Source of the DNA: Pisolithus tinctorius
Taxonomy: Eukaryota; Basidiomycota; Agaricomycetes; Boletales; Pisolithaceae
DNA: 64,000 bases
Direction of reading: 5' to 3'
Assembly (NCBI GenBank): GCA_024663395.1
Contig: JANFAH010000005.1
Span: 868,001 to 932,000, forward strand
In this document: positions 1-11,549 of the stretch, one piece after another
Layout: each line of letters opens with the position of its first letter
Numbering within the stretch: position 1 is the first letter of the stretch
Made by a program: the position numbers and the translations under genes
Notes under the pieces: generated by a model
What the model was told of the DNA's origin: nothing
The model's input: the letters and a program-made list of their open reading frames with translations, nothing else
Database searches by the model: none

Positions 1-73
1 GACTAGAAAAGAAGGGACAACGTTAGTACTGGCCTGCACGTTGCTATTCAATCGTGTTCATGTTCTCTCGCAG

Positions 74-393
74 AAAATGACCTGTTCGATTACATCAAGA
101 GTTTGTCCCCCGCTGCCATTGACGTCGAGCTACGATCATTGGTTACACTTCATCATCACCGGCAGTTCCTTCGTGCACTAAAGCAGCGGCTGCTTTCTCA
201 TCGAGACTTCGAAGCGGTCCAAACATTGCAGAATGTATTTTTGCGGTTGCACGGGGACGTCCTAGTCGAGAATGCAGAACTGCAGTCGGAGTTGGAGGAC
301 CTGTTGGAATTGCAAAAAAAGGAAAGCACACGAATCCTCGAGTTGCTTTCGTCGTCGCTGGGAACGTTGGCCTTTGTACGAGAGACGATGTAG
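74..393 (+). CDS. UTP21: U3 snoRNP protein Utp21/WDR36, C-terminal exon (partial)
   Basis: This is the last exon of a gene that begins left of the window. It opens after a splice acceptor (ctcgcag, ending at 73) and stops at a TAG at 391-393. The peptide carries a segment reading FDYIKSLSPAAID, then helical sequence rich in Leu, Glu and His, which matches the Utp21-specific domain that follows the WD40 propellers of this family. Utp21 (human WDR36) is part of the UTP-B subcomplex of the small-subunit processome and works on 18S pre-rRNA in the nucleolus. Bases 1-73 look like the end of the preceding intron. The identification rests on the SPAAID-like block and general character, without the WD repeats being visible, so another helical C-terminal domain cannot be fully excluded. 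Confidence 0.72.
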
Positions 394-544
394 TTGTCTT
401 ACATAAGATGTAGTCCACTGAGTGGTCACGTGCCACATGCAGAGCGCGACGCGACGTTGAGACGCCCGAAGTCTTGTCAACACGCGAGATTTGGGCGTGA
501 TATGAGCGACATAAGCACGCGGAATCTACTAGTACTGACAGCGT

Positions 545-3500
545 ATGTTTGGTTTTAGGCCCTCTACTACGTCCTCGCCTGCCAAGTCTCTGGTAGCTGC
601 TGTTGCTGGCACCTCAGATATATCGCGGACGTCTGCAACATCAAAATCGGAACTTCAAGCCCTCTCCCCACTTGAAGTCGAGTTTCTGGACGCGGTCGTT
701 AGAAGAATACCATTGAATGCCACCTCTTTTCTGGCAGGACTCAAGGCTTATAATGACGAGCTGCACGATCGCGGGTTGGATAGTCAAACGGAAACTGTTC
801 ACTATGGAAGGTTGTTGGAACTTTGCAAGCTGAGGGGTCCAAGTTGGCAGGCGAAGTGGGACGGTGTTAAGAAGCTGTATGGATATGCAAATGCTCCCTC
901 TGGAAGTGGGCCCGCCTCCCGAATCAAAACAACCCCCCAGCCCGCTGCTGGTCGGCATCTGTTACCAATTCCTACACGCCCACTTGCACGCTCCACCACT
1001 CCTGTGGGCCGTGGTGGCGACGACGACGTATTTACCGTTCAGTCGTATCAGCATCACCATGAAATGCAGAGTACTGACACCACGGAAGAGCACTCGTCAA
1101 TATTGTCTGCAGAGGACGATACGCCGACACACGTCCGCGTCGGCCGACCTAGGCAAGCACAGGGTCTAACACGTCTACTGAGTAGCCCACCCACCCGTGT
1201 CGCCAATCCAATTCTACCCCCGAGCTTGACACGTCAGGCTACGCCTCGACCCCAAAGCAAATATTTGGAGGCAATCAGACAGGTATCGGCATGGGATGAC
1301 ATGTCAGACGATACCAACGTCACGCTACCATCTCCGTCCACTACACCACCGTCCTATCGAGCAGCCACTCGAGCCACAGCTAACAACAAAACGGCCGTAC
1401 CCGCAAGTCAGATTCCTCACGCACCTCCCGCCCAACCTCCCAAATCTGAGTACCTGGTTCAAGTGCCTGCTCCTCCCCGTGAACGGAGGGGCAGTGTCAT
1501 CAATGAAGAAGATGCTTGGAAGAAGATTAAAATGGCAAGAGATGAAGAAGATGCGGATAAGTTCCGCGAGTTCAAGCTTCTCGAACGTTGCTGGGAGACA
1601 TGGGTCCTCGGTTACCAGTGGATAATAGTACGGGACTCCATTTCCACCATATGCTACGCTAACGGAGGTATCTAGACCACGAACGAACAAGTGGCAGAGG
1701 CCCGAGACAAGGTCATCCTTGGATCAGCCATACGCCGGTGGCACAACAAGACTGCACTACTTCTCGAAATAGATGAACGTGCTGCTTGCGTCGCTAATGT
1801 CCGCCGATTACGAGTAGCCATGGCTATGTGGAGGTCAAAGCTGAAGGAAAGGAAACAATTAATGTGGCGAAATGAGATGCGGGCGAAAATGAAGACCGTT
1901 CGCGAAAAGAGAGAACGCAATATTCAGAAAGATGCATGGGTGAAGTGGCGGCGTGCATACTGTTGTCGCCTGGCAGAAATGCGGTTCACGGACCGTTTGG
2001 TTGCACGTTTTTTCCTCCGTTGGAAGACTAAACTCACCAATCTCGGCCGTTTGGAGGTGTCTGCCGACGACTTTCTGGAACGTCCGACGTGTAGTACGGT
2101 TGCTCATGCATGGAAACTGTGGAGACGTGCTCTGAGAATCCGAAACGCGGCACATCTGGTGACCGCGAATGCCGGCCTTAGAGTGAAACGAGAGGTCGTG
2201 GATATTTGGAAGAAACGGACGTAAGTGAAATCCGTAACTGCCCCTTCTCACAACTACACTTCTTTCAGACGTGACCATCAATTGGCACGAGAGTTCCATG
2301 ACGTGTATATATTGAAGCGGTCAATAAGGTCGTGGAAGGCAGCCCGTGATCGGATACGTGTAAGTTTGCCATCTCATTCCAACGACCCCCGCTCACTTCC
2401 GCATAGGCCATGGAGAGACGCGCGGATAAGTACCTAGCAAGGCAAGATAACGTCCTTATCCGAGCGGTCATAAGAGTTTGGAAGGCCCGCGAACGTGGTT
2501 GGCTGCTTGAGCGGGTAAGGACTTCGCGTCTTCTGAAGGACGCCTGGTCAACTTGGAAAGAACGAGTACGCCAAATCCGACATTTTCACGGTTTGTCTTG
2601 AGAATATCATCCTTTCTCTTATTTCGCTTATGTTGCACTAGATTATGCCATTGCATTTTCTATGCGATCTAATTCATATGTCGCGGCATCGGCTCTTCGG
2701 AAATGGCTTCAGGTATACGGGGTATATCGGAACCGCCATACGTTCGCCATCCAGCACCACCTAGCTCGTGTACAATTTAATGCGCTTCTCACGTGGCGGT
2801 TACAACTACGTATGAAGCTCAAACTATTAAAGCATGCCAGGATAGTGGAAAGATTTCTAATCCAGCGACGGGTACTCAAATTGTGGAGATTCAAACTGGA
2901 AACGAAGAAACGCTTTGAGAAACTCAAGGCACTGGAAACCCGCAAGCTACAAGCTTGCATAAGTGGTATGGCTATCCTGTGTTTTGGAGAATACCGGACG
3001 AATACTCAATCATTTACCGTAGTATGGAAGCGGAAAGCAAATCGGATACGTTCGCTTCGTGCGGCTGAGCAACAGGTTACCAACCGCATTGCTGCAGTGA
3101 GTAGTCCTCAGTGCAAGTACAGGATTTCCGCTGAACCCCAAATTAGCGCTTAATTACCGGCGCCTTGGATCAGTGGAAATCCCGTGTCGTCGAGATTAGG
3201 TCGAGGGAAATGGATGTGGAGTGGAGGTATTCACATGCTCTGGAGATGTGTGTATGATGCGCGCGCTTGTCATTTTGGCGCTGATTCTGGGCCTCAGGTT
3301 CGCTTTCATGAAGTGGAAAAATGTATGCCTAAGACACGTCGAAGACCTTAGCCTTATGGAGAGTCATCTAGATATCAAACGAGCTGGTTGAGAAGTTCAC
3401 CTGTCACGCTGATACCCGCTGACGCTCTCTTTTTGTCCAGAAACTATACGCCGTATTTTCCACCGCTGGCTTGCTCTCGCTCGTGCTCGCCATCAAAGGC

Positions 3501-4623
3501 GGACGATCTTGCGAGAGAAAGAACTTGCATTCATTCGAGCAAGTTTACAGATTACCTGGGATCGGTGGCGAGAAAAGTTCATCAAAGAAAAGTTAAGACC
3601 GATTGTGAATACCCCTATTGGTGGCTATTCCCGAATGCTGACGTCCCTGTTAGGCGAACCAAGTAATCTTACGGAGTCAGAAGAATCTTCTCTTCCGCGC
3701 CTTCGGCATATGGCTCGCAAAGACCAGAGTGTGTACCACGCTGTGCCCAGCCATCCTCGTTTTACTGACCTCTTCTAGTCCCTTCCTGCTATCCGCTTCC
3801 ACGCGTTCCAACTAAAACAACGGTCTTGGCAAAAATGGCGAGCAGCCATGCCGCAAGCTCTTCAAGCAAAGAAAGCGCGTGGGATGCACACAAAGGCCGT
3901 CCTATGTAAGTAGTGATAATCGTTGACCTGTGCTCCAATTCAGTTTCTTTCAGCACGGGCGTTTGAGAAATGGCACCAAGGATACAAAGTAAGGACTCAT
4001 TTGAAGGAGATTGCGTGAGTACGAATGTTGTCGTCTTCGACTATGTACTGATGGGTGTTTCACGTAGTCGCGCTCGTTACCTCCGATTACCTGGTGCCAT
4101 TCCTGGTCAGCCTGCCCCGGCGTCGAAGGTTACTGGTCCACTGGTGCCGGTAACAACACGCAATGCTTTCCCTCGTCGGGCACTACGTGCAGATACCGAA
4201 ACAGAGGAATCTGACGCAGGTCCAAGCCGGCCTGCTATACGTCCGGCCACCCGCACGCCCAGGGCTGGCATTGCAAGCCTTCTTTCGACTCGCACGCCTA
4301 CTGAGCCTGCCCCTCGTGCACGTCCGAAATTGTCTAGCCGAGGGGTACGGGACTCTAGCCCTGCTAGGTCTATGACTTCCGCCCCCGCAACGGACGACCT
4401 ACTGCAGCCTAGGCCGAAATTTGGTGTGACAAGGAACCCTAGTCCTGCGCGATCGACCACGTCGTATGCAAGGGGGTCCAGTCCAACAAGGTCTGCAGCC
4501 CGCGTGAGCCCCATCCGCCAGCTGGAGGAACCAGAACGAAGTCGGTTGTGGCAAGAACTAAGACAGGTTCGCATGAGGTCCCGGCCACCCACTGAACGGT
4601 CACGATCGCCCGTGCCACCCTGA
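545..4623 (+). CDS. SFI1: Sfi1-like centrin-binding spindle pole body protein
   Basis: Large multi-exon gene. The first exon (545-1627) encodes a Ser/Pro-rich N-terminal region with a folded-looking start. Exon 2 (1676-2220), exon 3 (2269-2359), exon 4 (from 2407) and many later short exons encode a long run of helical units, each with a central Trp followed by basic residues (for example AWKLWRRAL, RSWKAARDR, ALLTWRLQL). This regularly spaced Trp/Lys/Arg pattern is the hallmark of Sfi1 repeats, each of which binds one centrin at the spindle pole body or centrosome and is needed for its duplication. The last exon, ending at 4623, encodes a Ser/Arg/Pro-rich tail with repeated SPAR/SPTR motifs, plausible CDK or kinase targets. 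The 3' half is finely divided, and junctions between about 3090 and 4070 are uncertain. Confidence 0.83.
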
Positions 4624-5009
4624 GGGTATTACGACTCTATGACACTTGCTGTGGTTGACAATGTGTCAAAATGTGCAAGGACTTCACATGCTATCGTATT
4701 TATTTTTTCTACTTACACAGGGTAACTTGAGCTCCCTATGTTGTTCCCCTCGTTTTGTATCGTATGCCCTTATGGTTAGTATACCTATGCCATGACCCAC
4801 CCACTAATAATATATTTTCTTCGCCCCCACATGCATACATGAGCCACGGCACGAATTACTGAATAATACTTCGGAGAGTCCTGCCGGCAACCACAGACGT
4901 ACGGCTTTGCATCCTGAACGAGACTATTGATGCGCCAAGGAGCGGCATTTTTGCCAGCCCGAGCGGCCTTATCTGGGGTTCCGAGTCCGTGAACCCGGGC
5001 AAGCCGTCG
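4624..5009. other. intergenic, convergent 3' ends
   Basis: These 386 bases separate the stop codon of the SFI1-like gene from the stop codon of the PIG-Y-like gene on the other strand. They hold AT-rich stretches typical of 3' untranslated regions (for example tatttattttttc near 4698 and an aataatatat block near 4806). I see no coding exon. An open frame on the minus strand running to 4856 is a frame-shifted shadow of the PIG-Y-like terminal exon. Confidence 0.6.
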
Positions 5010-5320
5010 TCACGAGTTCTGGTAGTACTGCCAACCCACCCAGTTCGCGATAACAAAGTATGCACTGGTTGGTATAAGAAACAGGGCAAAGTACTTGTAA
5101 TGCGTGTCCTGTGCTAGGAAGTCAAGCAGCTGGCGAGATCTGTACGTCAGTGAAACCGTGGCTCGTTAGGGTACACCCGTATTATTAGACGTACGTAGAT
5201 CCCTGTTGATGGAACGAATGCACTCACGAGCACCGCATAACCCGCGAGGATGAAAAACAAGGCGGTGAGGCCAACGATAAGGTGGCCCATATTCAAAGAG
5301 AACATGTGTTCTGCCGTCAT
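5010..5320 (-). CDS. PIGY: PIG-Y-like subunit of GPI-GlcNAc transferase
   Basis: A two-exon gene of about 81 residues. Exon 1 is 5320-5195 and exon 2 is 5129-5010, joined in phase 0 over a 65-nt intron with GTACGT donor and CAG acceptor. The protein has two hydrophobic segments, one starting at GHLIVGLTALFFILAGYAVL and a second around FALFLIPTSAYFVIAN, with a short polar linker between them and the C-terminal ending NWVGWQYYQNS. Length, the two-helix hairpin and the aromatic W-x-x-Y C-terminus match PIG-Y (human PIGY is 71 residues; Eri1 is the yeast counterpart). PIG-Y is a small ER-membrane component of the complex that adds GlcNAc to phosphatidylinositol, the first step of GPI-anchor synthesis. 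The start could instead be the internal Met at 5290. Function is inferred from architecture. Confidence 0.68.
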
Positions 5321-5756
5321 CCCGAGGCAATGCGGCCGGAACGCCAAATGTGGGACCAAATCCAATCCAATCCTTTTCACATGCAAGTTGCTGTGGACAC
5401 GGGACTTCATTCATACACGGGGGCTGTGGTCTAAAACTACACGCAAGAATTACAAGCAGTACAAGTCATCAAGAAGTTGGAGTGCAAGCGTAGAGTAGGC
5501 AGGATGGTAACAAGTGTACTGAGTTGCAGAATGAGGAGTGCATCGGTTACTGGTACAATTAAACACAATGTAGGGCATATGAAGGGGAGAGCAGCGGTGG
5601 AAAAATGCATAGGCACAACAAGGCGAAGACAAAAATTATCCATGAATATGGAACGCCGGCACAACTTCGCCGACAAAACAAATGTCACTGAGCGAAGCAC
5701 GGGATTGCATGCAAAGAAAGCTCCTACGCTAAGGCGGAGACAGGACACAAAGATGG
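5321..5756. other. intergenic, no gene seen
   Basis: Lies between the 5' end of the PIG-Y-like gene and the stop codon of the next minus-strand gene. It must contain the PIG-Y promoter and the 3' UTR of the upstream gene. Frames of about 100 codons are open on both strands, but neither has a recognisable domain or coding-like composition, and they overlap each other. Confidence 0.5.
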
Positions 5757-7793
5757 TTAAATGCTTAACTTGGGCCGCTTTTCAAGATTCCTATCCGGAA
5801 TCCCACAAAACCGTTTCCTAGGGCCGCTTTCAGTGTCGGAAATATCAAAGTCCGACCGTGAATTGGAAACGGGAAAATATTCTGGACGTCCATCCTCGGC
5901 TCCGTGTGCTATCATGGATCCATGAGAGGAGAGCTCATAAGGGCTCAAGCCCCCCTCAGCTACACCCATACCACGTGGACGGGCGAGAAGCTGCGGCAGA
6001 GCAATGGAAGAGGGAGGTGAGATAGGCTGCATGTCCGAAGATGACAAGCTCTCTCGATCTGGCGTCAAACGATTCTCTGAGAACATCAGTGTGTACCGAT
6101 TGATATTGCCTTCGCCAAAGTCAGATCTCTCGGAGCCCAGAACACCTGAACTGGCATATGACGAGACAGAATCAGCCAAACTCATCCTTCTCTTTTTTTT
6201 CGGCCGTCGAGCAGAAGCCGACTCCGTTGCGGTGATTGCAGGAGAATGCGAATATTGCATCGCCTGGAACGTAGGCATATATATCGGTGCAGTGGGAACT
6301 CCCTGAGGGGGACCGGGGCCCGTGTCTTTATCGCTGTTCGTAGAACCAAACGGGTCTAGACTGGAGTGTTTGCCGCGAAGAAAGGGGCTAAGACCAGTAC
6401 GCTTTTTGACCTGCTCGATGATGATATCGAGGCCCTTACCGGTGACATTTGGGCCTCCATCACTGTACTTTCCGTACGTTTCACCGTCTTCCACGGTATC
6501 GATGAGTACTCCACCTTCTTTAAGTCGTTTATCAAGGGCCACGGCAACCGCATGGAGGCGGTCGTCATGAGCTGCAAGAACAGATATGCCTTCTGACCGA
6601 CGAGCCCAATAGGAAAATTGGGTGTTGGACCAGCCAGAGAGCACGAGGATGGTGGAGCGCGTAAGAGTGACGACACCTGAGGGGGAAGCTGGGAAGGGGT
6701 GGGACAACGACTTGAGGGGATTGTACGGGTGTCTGTGTAATCACAAGATGAGTAAGATCCGAATTTGCAAAGATGCACTGATGTGAGGGGTGGGAATGTT
6801 GACTGGACACGTACGGGACATACGTTCGCAGAACTTCTTTGACGACCTCGACCTTTACGAGAAAGTCGATGGCCGTCGCTCCCGGAGCGGAGTTGGGCTC
6901 GTCATTCTGGCCTTTGCCTCTGACCCGCATTTTGGACTTGATGGGACCAAGACGCCGTTCGAACAGGCGCGCGGAAAAGGTATTCCACTTTTCTTCGCCA
7001 AGTTGTTCCCGCAAAAACGCAGCTGCATACGGATCTACTTGAGAGGATGCTCCGGCGTTAAGACGTTTGTTAGCAGCGCGGTTCTGCAGGAAAATTAAAG
7101 ATGTGAATGTAGATGGCGCGTGTAGGGGGGACTCACGTCACTTTCTGTCTTGGCTACGTCTGCAGGATTTGACTGTACGATGGGAGGGAGCATGGTGTGA
7201 GCATGTCCGGATGACTTTTGAGGCGAAGGAGGCATGGCAAATCGCGTGGTGACGGTTGTGGAAGGGCAGGGAATGTCTGGGAGAGGAGAGACGTAACAGA
7301 GGGAGGACGAGGAGGACGGGGAGGACTGATACTGGGATCCGTGGTCGGAGGAAGGGCGAGCGGTGGAGATGTCCTGCGTGCTCTGGTACTGTTTTGACAT
7401 TAAGTTGGGGGCATCATGAATAAAAGCGGCACTCTGAGTTGATTGAATTTCGGGCATTAAGATGCAATTCAGGTCTAGGTGACCGTCTTGCAAGTGTTCG
7501 TCCTGGAGTGGATAAGGATACGAGCTGAGGGAGTGGAGGTTGTCAGGGAAGGGAGAGCAAGTGCAGCTGTCGAAGGAGTTATAATACAGGTTTTGCTGGC
7601 AATTAGTAGATACAGAGATGTTCGTGCACATGGAAGAAGGGAACTGGGGGACGTGAATGTTGAGGTCATGAACGTCGGCGTCATCATGTGGGGAGGTGGA
7701 GGAGTGCGAGAGGGGGCTGGTGGAGAGGATGTCGGTCACTCCAGAGTCTGCTTGTGAGTCCAGGTTGCTCATTGTCGTCTCACACGGCGACAA
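5757..7793 (-). CDS. unrecognised serine-rich, probably nuclear protein
   Basis: Three exons join in frame: 7793-7137 (phase 0), an exon starting at 7083, and a last exon ending at the TGA at 5757. The N-terminal 220 residues are low-complexity, rich in Ser, Pro, Gln and Asn. A dense, probably folded block of about 190 residues follows, spanning both introns and including PYAAAFLREQLGEEKW, an IDFLVKVEVVKEVLRTYVPH stretch, and GWSNTQFSYWARRSE. The C-terminal third is again disordered, with a basic PKKKRRMS cluster that looks like a nuclear localisation signal and a final basic patch. I do not recognise the family. The layout (disordered flanks, one folded core, NLS) resembles a transcriptional regulator, but no known DNA-binding motif is visible. 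It is divergent from the gene at 7930, with 136 bases between start codons. Confidence 0.75.
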
Positions 7794-7929
7794 CGGATGG
7801 CCAAGCAGGGGGACTGGGGAAAAGGAGCCCTGGCTGCTCGTTTAAATGGCAGAGTCGTAAATAACCCGATCGCGGCACACTCCCGTGGGAAGAGTTTTCT
7901 TTTTTGGGCGTTTAAAGACGGAGGCCCCA

Positions 7930-8438
7930 ATGGCTGTGCTCTGCGCGTGTCCCTCTCGTTCTCTACCAAATGGCCAGCGCGAGCGCGTCTGCCAGTTCAA
8001 AGTGCGCTCGGGCTCTCTTGCATATCTGCCCGTCACGGCGACTCACACAAATCCGCGTTACAGGCTCCGTTCAGACGCAATTCTGTCCACGTTGCCTGAA
8101 TCAACATCTCGCCCCCCATCTCCGTCGCTACCAGAGATACCTACTTCAAATCTCGATCTCACATTTTCGTTCGAGTCCATATTGGGGCATTCCAAGGGCC
8201 CCGACTCGCGGTAAGTGCGATCGAGTTCAGATCAGTCGCTTTGTGAGGGGGACGAGTGGTCACCGAACCTCGCAGCGTCGAGAATGTGCACAAGAGGGCA
8301 AGTAATGTTCTTAAGCTAACACAGGAGAACGAGAAGTTGAAAGAGGAGCTGAGAGCAATGACCGCCAGACTAGAGGCTGCCGAACGCAAGCGCCGGGAAT
8401 TGGACGACAGAAACCAACAACCACATCGCCCATCATAG
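7930..8438 (+). CDS. short coiled-coil protein, function unknown
   Basis: Two exons join cleanly: the first ends at 8210 before GTAAGT and the second is 8276-8438, ending in TAG. The product (about 145 residues if started at the ATG at 7930) has a basic, Pro/Ser-rich N-terminal part, then LDLTFSFESILG, and a C-terminal half that is a strongly charged helix with heptad-like leucines (VLKLTQENEKLKEELRAM followed by TARLEAAERKRREL), a convincing coiled coil. I recognise no family. The start is uncertain: a codon at 7885 is also in frame, and an upstream non-coding exon is possible. The splice phase and the coiled coil support the second exon more strongly than the first. Confidence 0.5.
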
Positions 8439-8779
8439 ACTTCTGTGATCCCCATGTTGACACTTGATACCCGTCCAATGCATTCCGTGTCTTTCCTTTT
8501 TTCTTTTTTTACTCTCTTCTTCCTTTTCTCCACAAACCCCGTTCTGATACCCGAAAGCACTTCCCGTTATGATTGCGCTTTTCATATTTGTCCAAGTACC
8601 GTTGCCCGCTCTGTCCATGTCAATCCAGTGTCCGGTCTAAATAAGTGTGTGCGGTGTCGTGTTTATATAAGGTTTGAGGGAAGCGACATACGGTCGTCCG
8701 CATCGGAACAACACGCCACCAGCGTCTCCACAAGATAAAAGGCCGATAACAGCGTCGGACACATCTCACCACCATCACC
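8439..8779 (+). promoter_or_regulatory. oxidoreductase promoter with TATA box and pyrimidine tract
   Basis: The region between the coiled-coil gene and the oxidoreductase gene carries a long T/C-rich tract (about 8488-8535). A clean TATA box, TATATAA at 8664-8670, lies 110 bases upstream of the ATG at 8780. Long pyrimidine tracts and TATA boxes are seen in promoters of strongly or inducibly expressed fungal genes. That this gene is inducible is inference only. Confidence 0.55.
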
Positions 8780-10697
8780 ATGTCGATTAATCGCAGGTTG
8801 TCGTCGACCCTCGAGATGACCTCCTCCAAGGGTCCCCCCTCCAGGAGAGGCTCAGAGCTTCGCATGACGGACAGGCGTGGCTCTGGCTACTCGTCCGCTG
8901 GCTTCTCCTCCAGGAGGCCCTCCATCGATCCATCCAGGCTAATCCCCATGGACAAGTCGGTATCTTCCTAACCTACCAAATGCCCACTAACCCTGCGAAA
9001 CAGAACTACTCATGTCGGCGGCACTGATGACTTCAACGTCGTCTTCATCGGCGCTGGGAACATTATGTTTGGTGTGCCCGCTTTCCACGCAGTGGGCTCC
9101 ACACCCTAATTCTAATTCGCCACGTCTCGCATGCTCCAGGTTCGGACGAGGGCCCCTGGAACCACTCCTTCCGCTTCGAACAGTGAGCTCCTCACGCTGC
9201 TGCCATCACATCTTCCCGGCATCCACTCACCCCCCTCAGTAAGCTTGGCTTGCGCCTCAAAGTCGTCGCTATCGTCGATCCAGCTGTCGAACGCGCGAAT
9301 GCAGTCCTTAAGAAGAAACGCGACTCCTTCGTCGTTTCCGCATATCAGAACACTCGTGTCTTCAAGACCCTAGACGATTTCGTCAAAAATATGACCCCCA
9401 AGGAGCGGCCCCGCGCCTTCGTCGTCGGCAGCCCCCCCATGTTCCGTGGTACCCTGCAACCCGGCCGCGACATCGAGATACAGATCATGAAACATTTCCC
9501 TGGCGTAGCCATGTTTATCGAGAAACCTGCCGCAACAGGTCCCAAGAGTGAGATCGAACAAGCATTCAATATCGCTAGACGCATCTCCGATAGCAACTCT
9601 ATCTGTTCCGTAGGGTGGGGCAACACCGTCATAAGAACCCTCTCCTCTACTTAACCAACCGCTCCCCACCCCGCAGGTATATGCTCAGGTATCTCAAGGC
9701 AGTTCAGAAGATGAAACAGATCATCGAAGAAAACGGTCTCGTCGTAATGGCTACAATTGCCCGCTATGCTGCTGCGTATGAGGCCATTACCAAGCCTGAC
9801 TGGTGGGACAAGTCGAAGAGGTAAACGCGATGCTCCCGCCCTTGTTGTCGCCTGACTCCACGTTACTTAGCGCCGGTCCCATCATCGAACAGGGCACCCA
9901 CTTCTGTGACCTTTCCCGTTACTTTGGTGGTGAAGTTGACATCTCCAGTGTCACTGCCCACTCACTTGAATGGGACGAAGAGGCGGGCCACCTTTCTAAG
10001 TTGCGCATCGATGAGAGCAAGATCGCTCCCGAAAACAGGATCCCTCGTGTCACCGCTGCTACTTGGTGTGACTGCTGTCAAGCTGGGAATCGCCTTGTAC
10101 TAAACTTAGCATATTCCCAGGAAATATGACTCTGGAGCGGTAGGAAGCTTGACACACGTCGCAACCCTCCAGGGTCGTAATTACAGCTGCGAGTTGGAAG
10201 TCCATGCCGATGGGTACTGCCTAAAGTTGGTACTCTTCTGTTCCTTGGAATGAGTCACTCAGTGGTGCCTTAATAGGCTTGTCAATCCCTATGTCCAACC
10301 CGTCCTTCACGTCCGCAAACCTGGTGATGACTACGAGCAAACGTTCACTTTCCCTGATGATGATCCTTTCTTCTCCGAAGTTAGCCTATTCCCTCTTGTG
10401 GGGTGTCGGATCTCACCCGTTCTTTCAGATATCCAACTGGATCGATATCATTGAGGACATCGAGGAGGATCCGGAGGCCGCTCAGATTCTGAGCACATAT
10501 GAAGGTACGATCTTCTTAATGTTTTACACACGTGATTTTGGACGTTCACGTTTCGCGCAGACGCTTGCAGGACTTACGAGTTTACGTGGGCTATTCGTGA
10601 GGCTAGTGAGCGTTCACGCGCTACGACACTGGCGACTAGAAGGCCGGCCACTTCAGTAGTCGAAGAAGTGCTCGCCGAGGAGGAGAATGAGGCTTGA
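8780..10697 (+). CDS. Gfo/Idh/MocA-family NAD(P)-dependent oxidoreductase
   Basis: Multi-exon gene starting at ATG 8780 and ending at TGA 10695-10697. After a basic, Ser-rich tail of about 60 residues comes a Rossmann motif, VVFIGAGNIMFG, then sequence characteristic of the family: an ADP-binding fold, the conserved EKP (in FIEKPAAT), and the Gfo/Idh/MocA C-terminal domain containing IIEQGTHFCDLSRYFGGE, which includes the usual catalytic-type His. The final helix is Glu-rich. The family oxidises or reduces sugars, inositols or related compounds with NAD(P)H. The substrate cannot be told from sequence. The tail holds four RRxS motifs (Ser8, Ser25, Ser35, Ser48), which look like protein kinase A sites. 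The first intron probably uses a donor at GTCGGT within codon 57-58. Internal junctions between 9050 and 9240 are approximate. Confidence 0.87.
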
Positions 10698-11549
10698 TTA
10701 CTCCGAAGATGTGCCTGGTGAAGGAGAGAAACTTGCTGCTCAGTGTTACGATACCGATAGAGATATGTAGATATGTAGATAGCCATCAGATCCCCATGTA
10801 CTTTGTAATTAAACCCTTAGTGGTTCGCACGAAGGAATCCCCGGAGCCAGATCATGGGGGACCCGCACTTAGCCTCGACCGATGTTCGGAAACTATAGCT
10901 TGGGGCCCCATGAGTGTACCAAATTGGGTGAGAACTCAAACCCCGCCCTCCAGTCTTGGCACTTGGCGGTTATCGTGGAGGAGAAGTTGCTGAGTTTAAA
11001 TTCTTACTTAATTTGGTATATTAGGAATTTACTACCCAGCCAGCACCGTCATCTCGATCCTGGTAGAGTTCAGAGCCTCTTCAGTGGAAAGATACAAACT
11101 GAGGCGGCGGCCGCTGATGAGTTCGGCCTAGTTTGCCAAGAATGATAAGCCAGATAGTTGATTAGCACGAATAGTGACATTACAAGGAACCGCGAATGTA
11201 AATAGCTGAGATTGAGCTGAGATGCGATGCGATCAAGTGGAAACTGGGCTCATTTCCGTCTGCGCAGCAGTGGTGCACCTTTTACGCAGGTGACGTTCAT
11301 CAGGAGCGAGACAGACCTGGGCACTTCGAAAGCCCACGTAACACGTAATGTTGTCAGACACAACTGGCAAAGTGAAAGGGAACCCACCACAGCTTCGAAG
11401 CCACGGGGTGTGTGTGCCATTAAGGATTATGTACTGATATGGCAGTATCATGTTATCAGAGAAAAGGTATTGGATGGGCCTACCGTCAAGACTTCTGTGT
11501 ATGTACCGCCGACACTTCAGGATACGTATGTCACATCTGACGACGCACG
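10698..11549. other. intergenic, no gene seen
   Basis: About 850 bases between the convergent ends of the oxidoreductase and aprataxin genes. Several frames of 85-115 codons are open on the plus strand (for example 11227-11571), but none has a recognisable domain, hydrophobic segment or splice pattern that extends it. A short direct repeat, agatatgtag twice, occurs near 10763-10780, and gatgcgatgcgat near 11220. I see nothing further. Confidence 0.45.

Noticed and set aside
4856..5089. Minus-strand frame of 77 codons at the PIG-Y-like locus
   Set aside because: It is a frame-shifted reading of the terminal PIG-Y exon; the correct frame ends at 5010.
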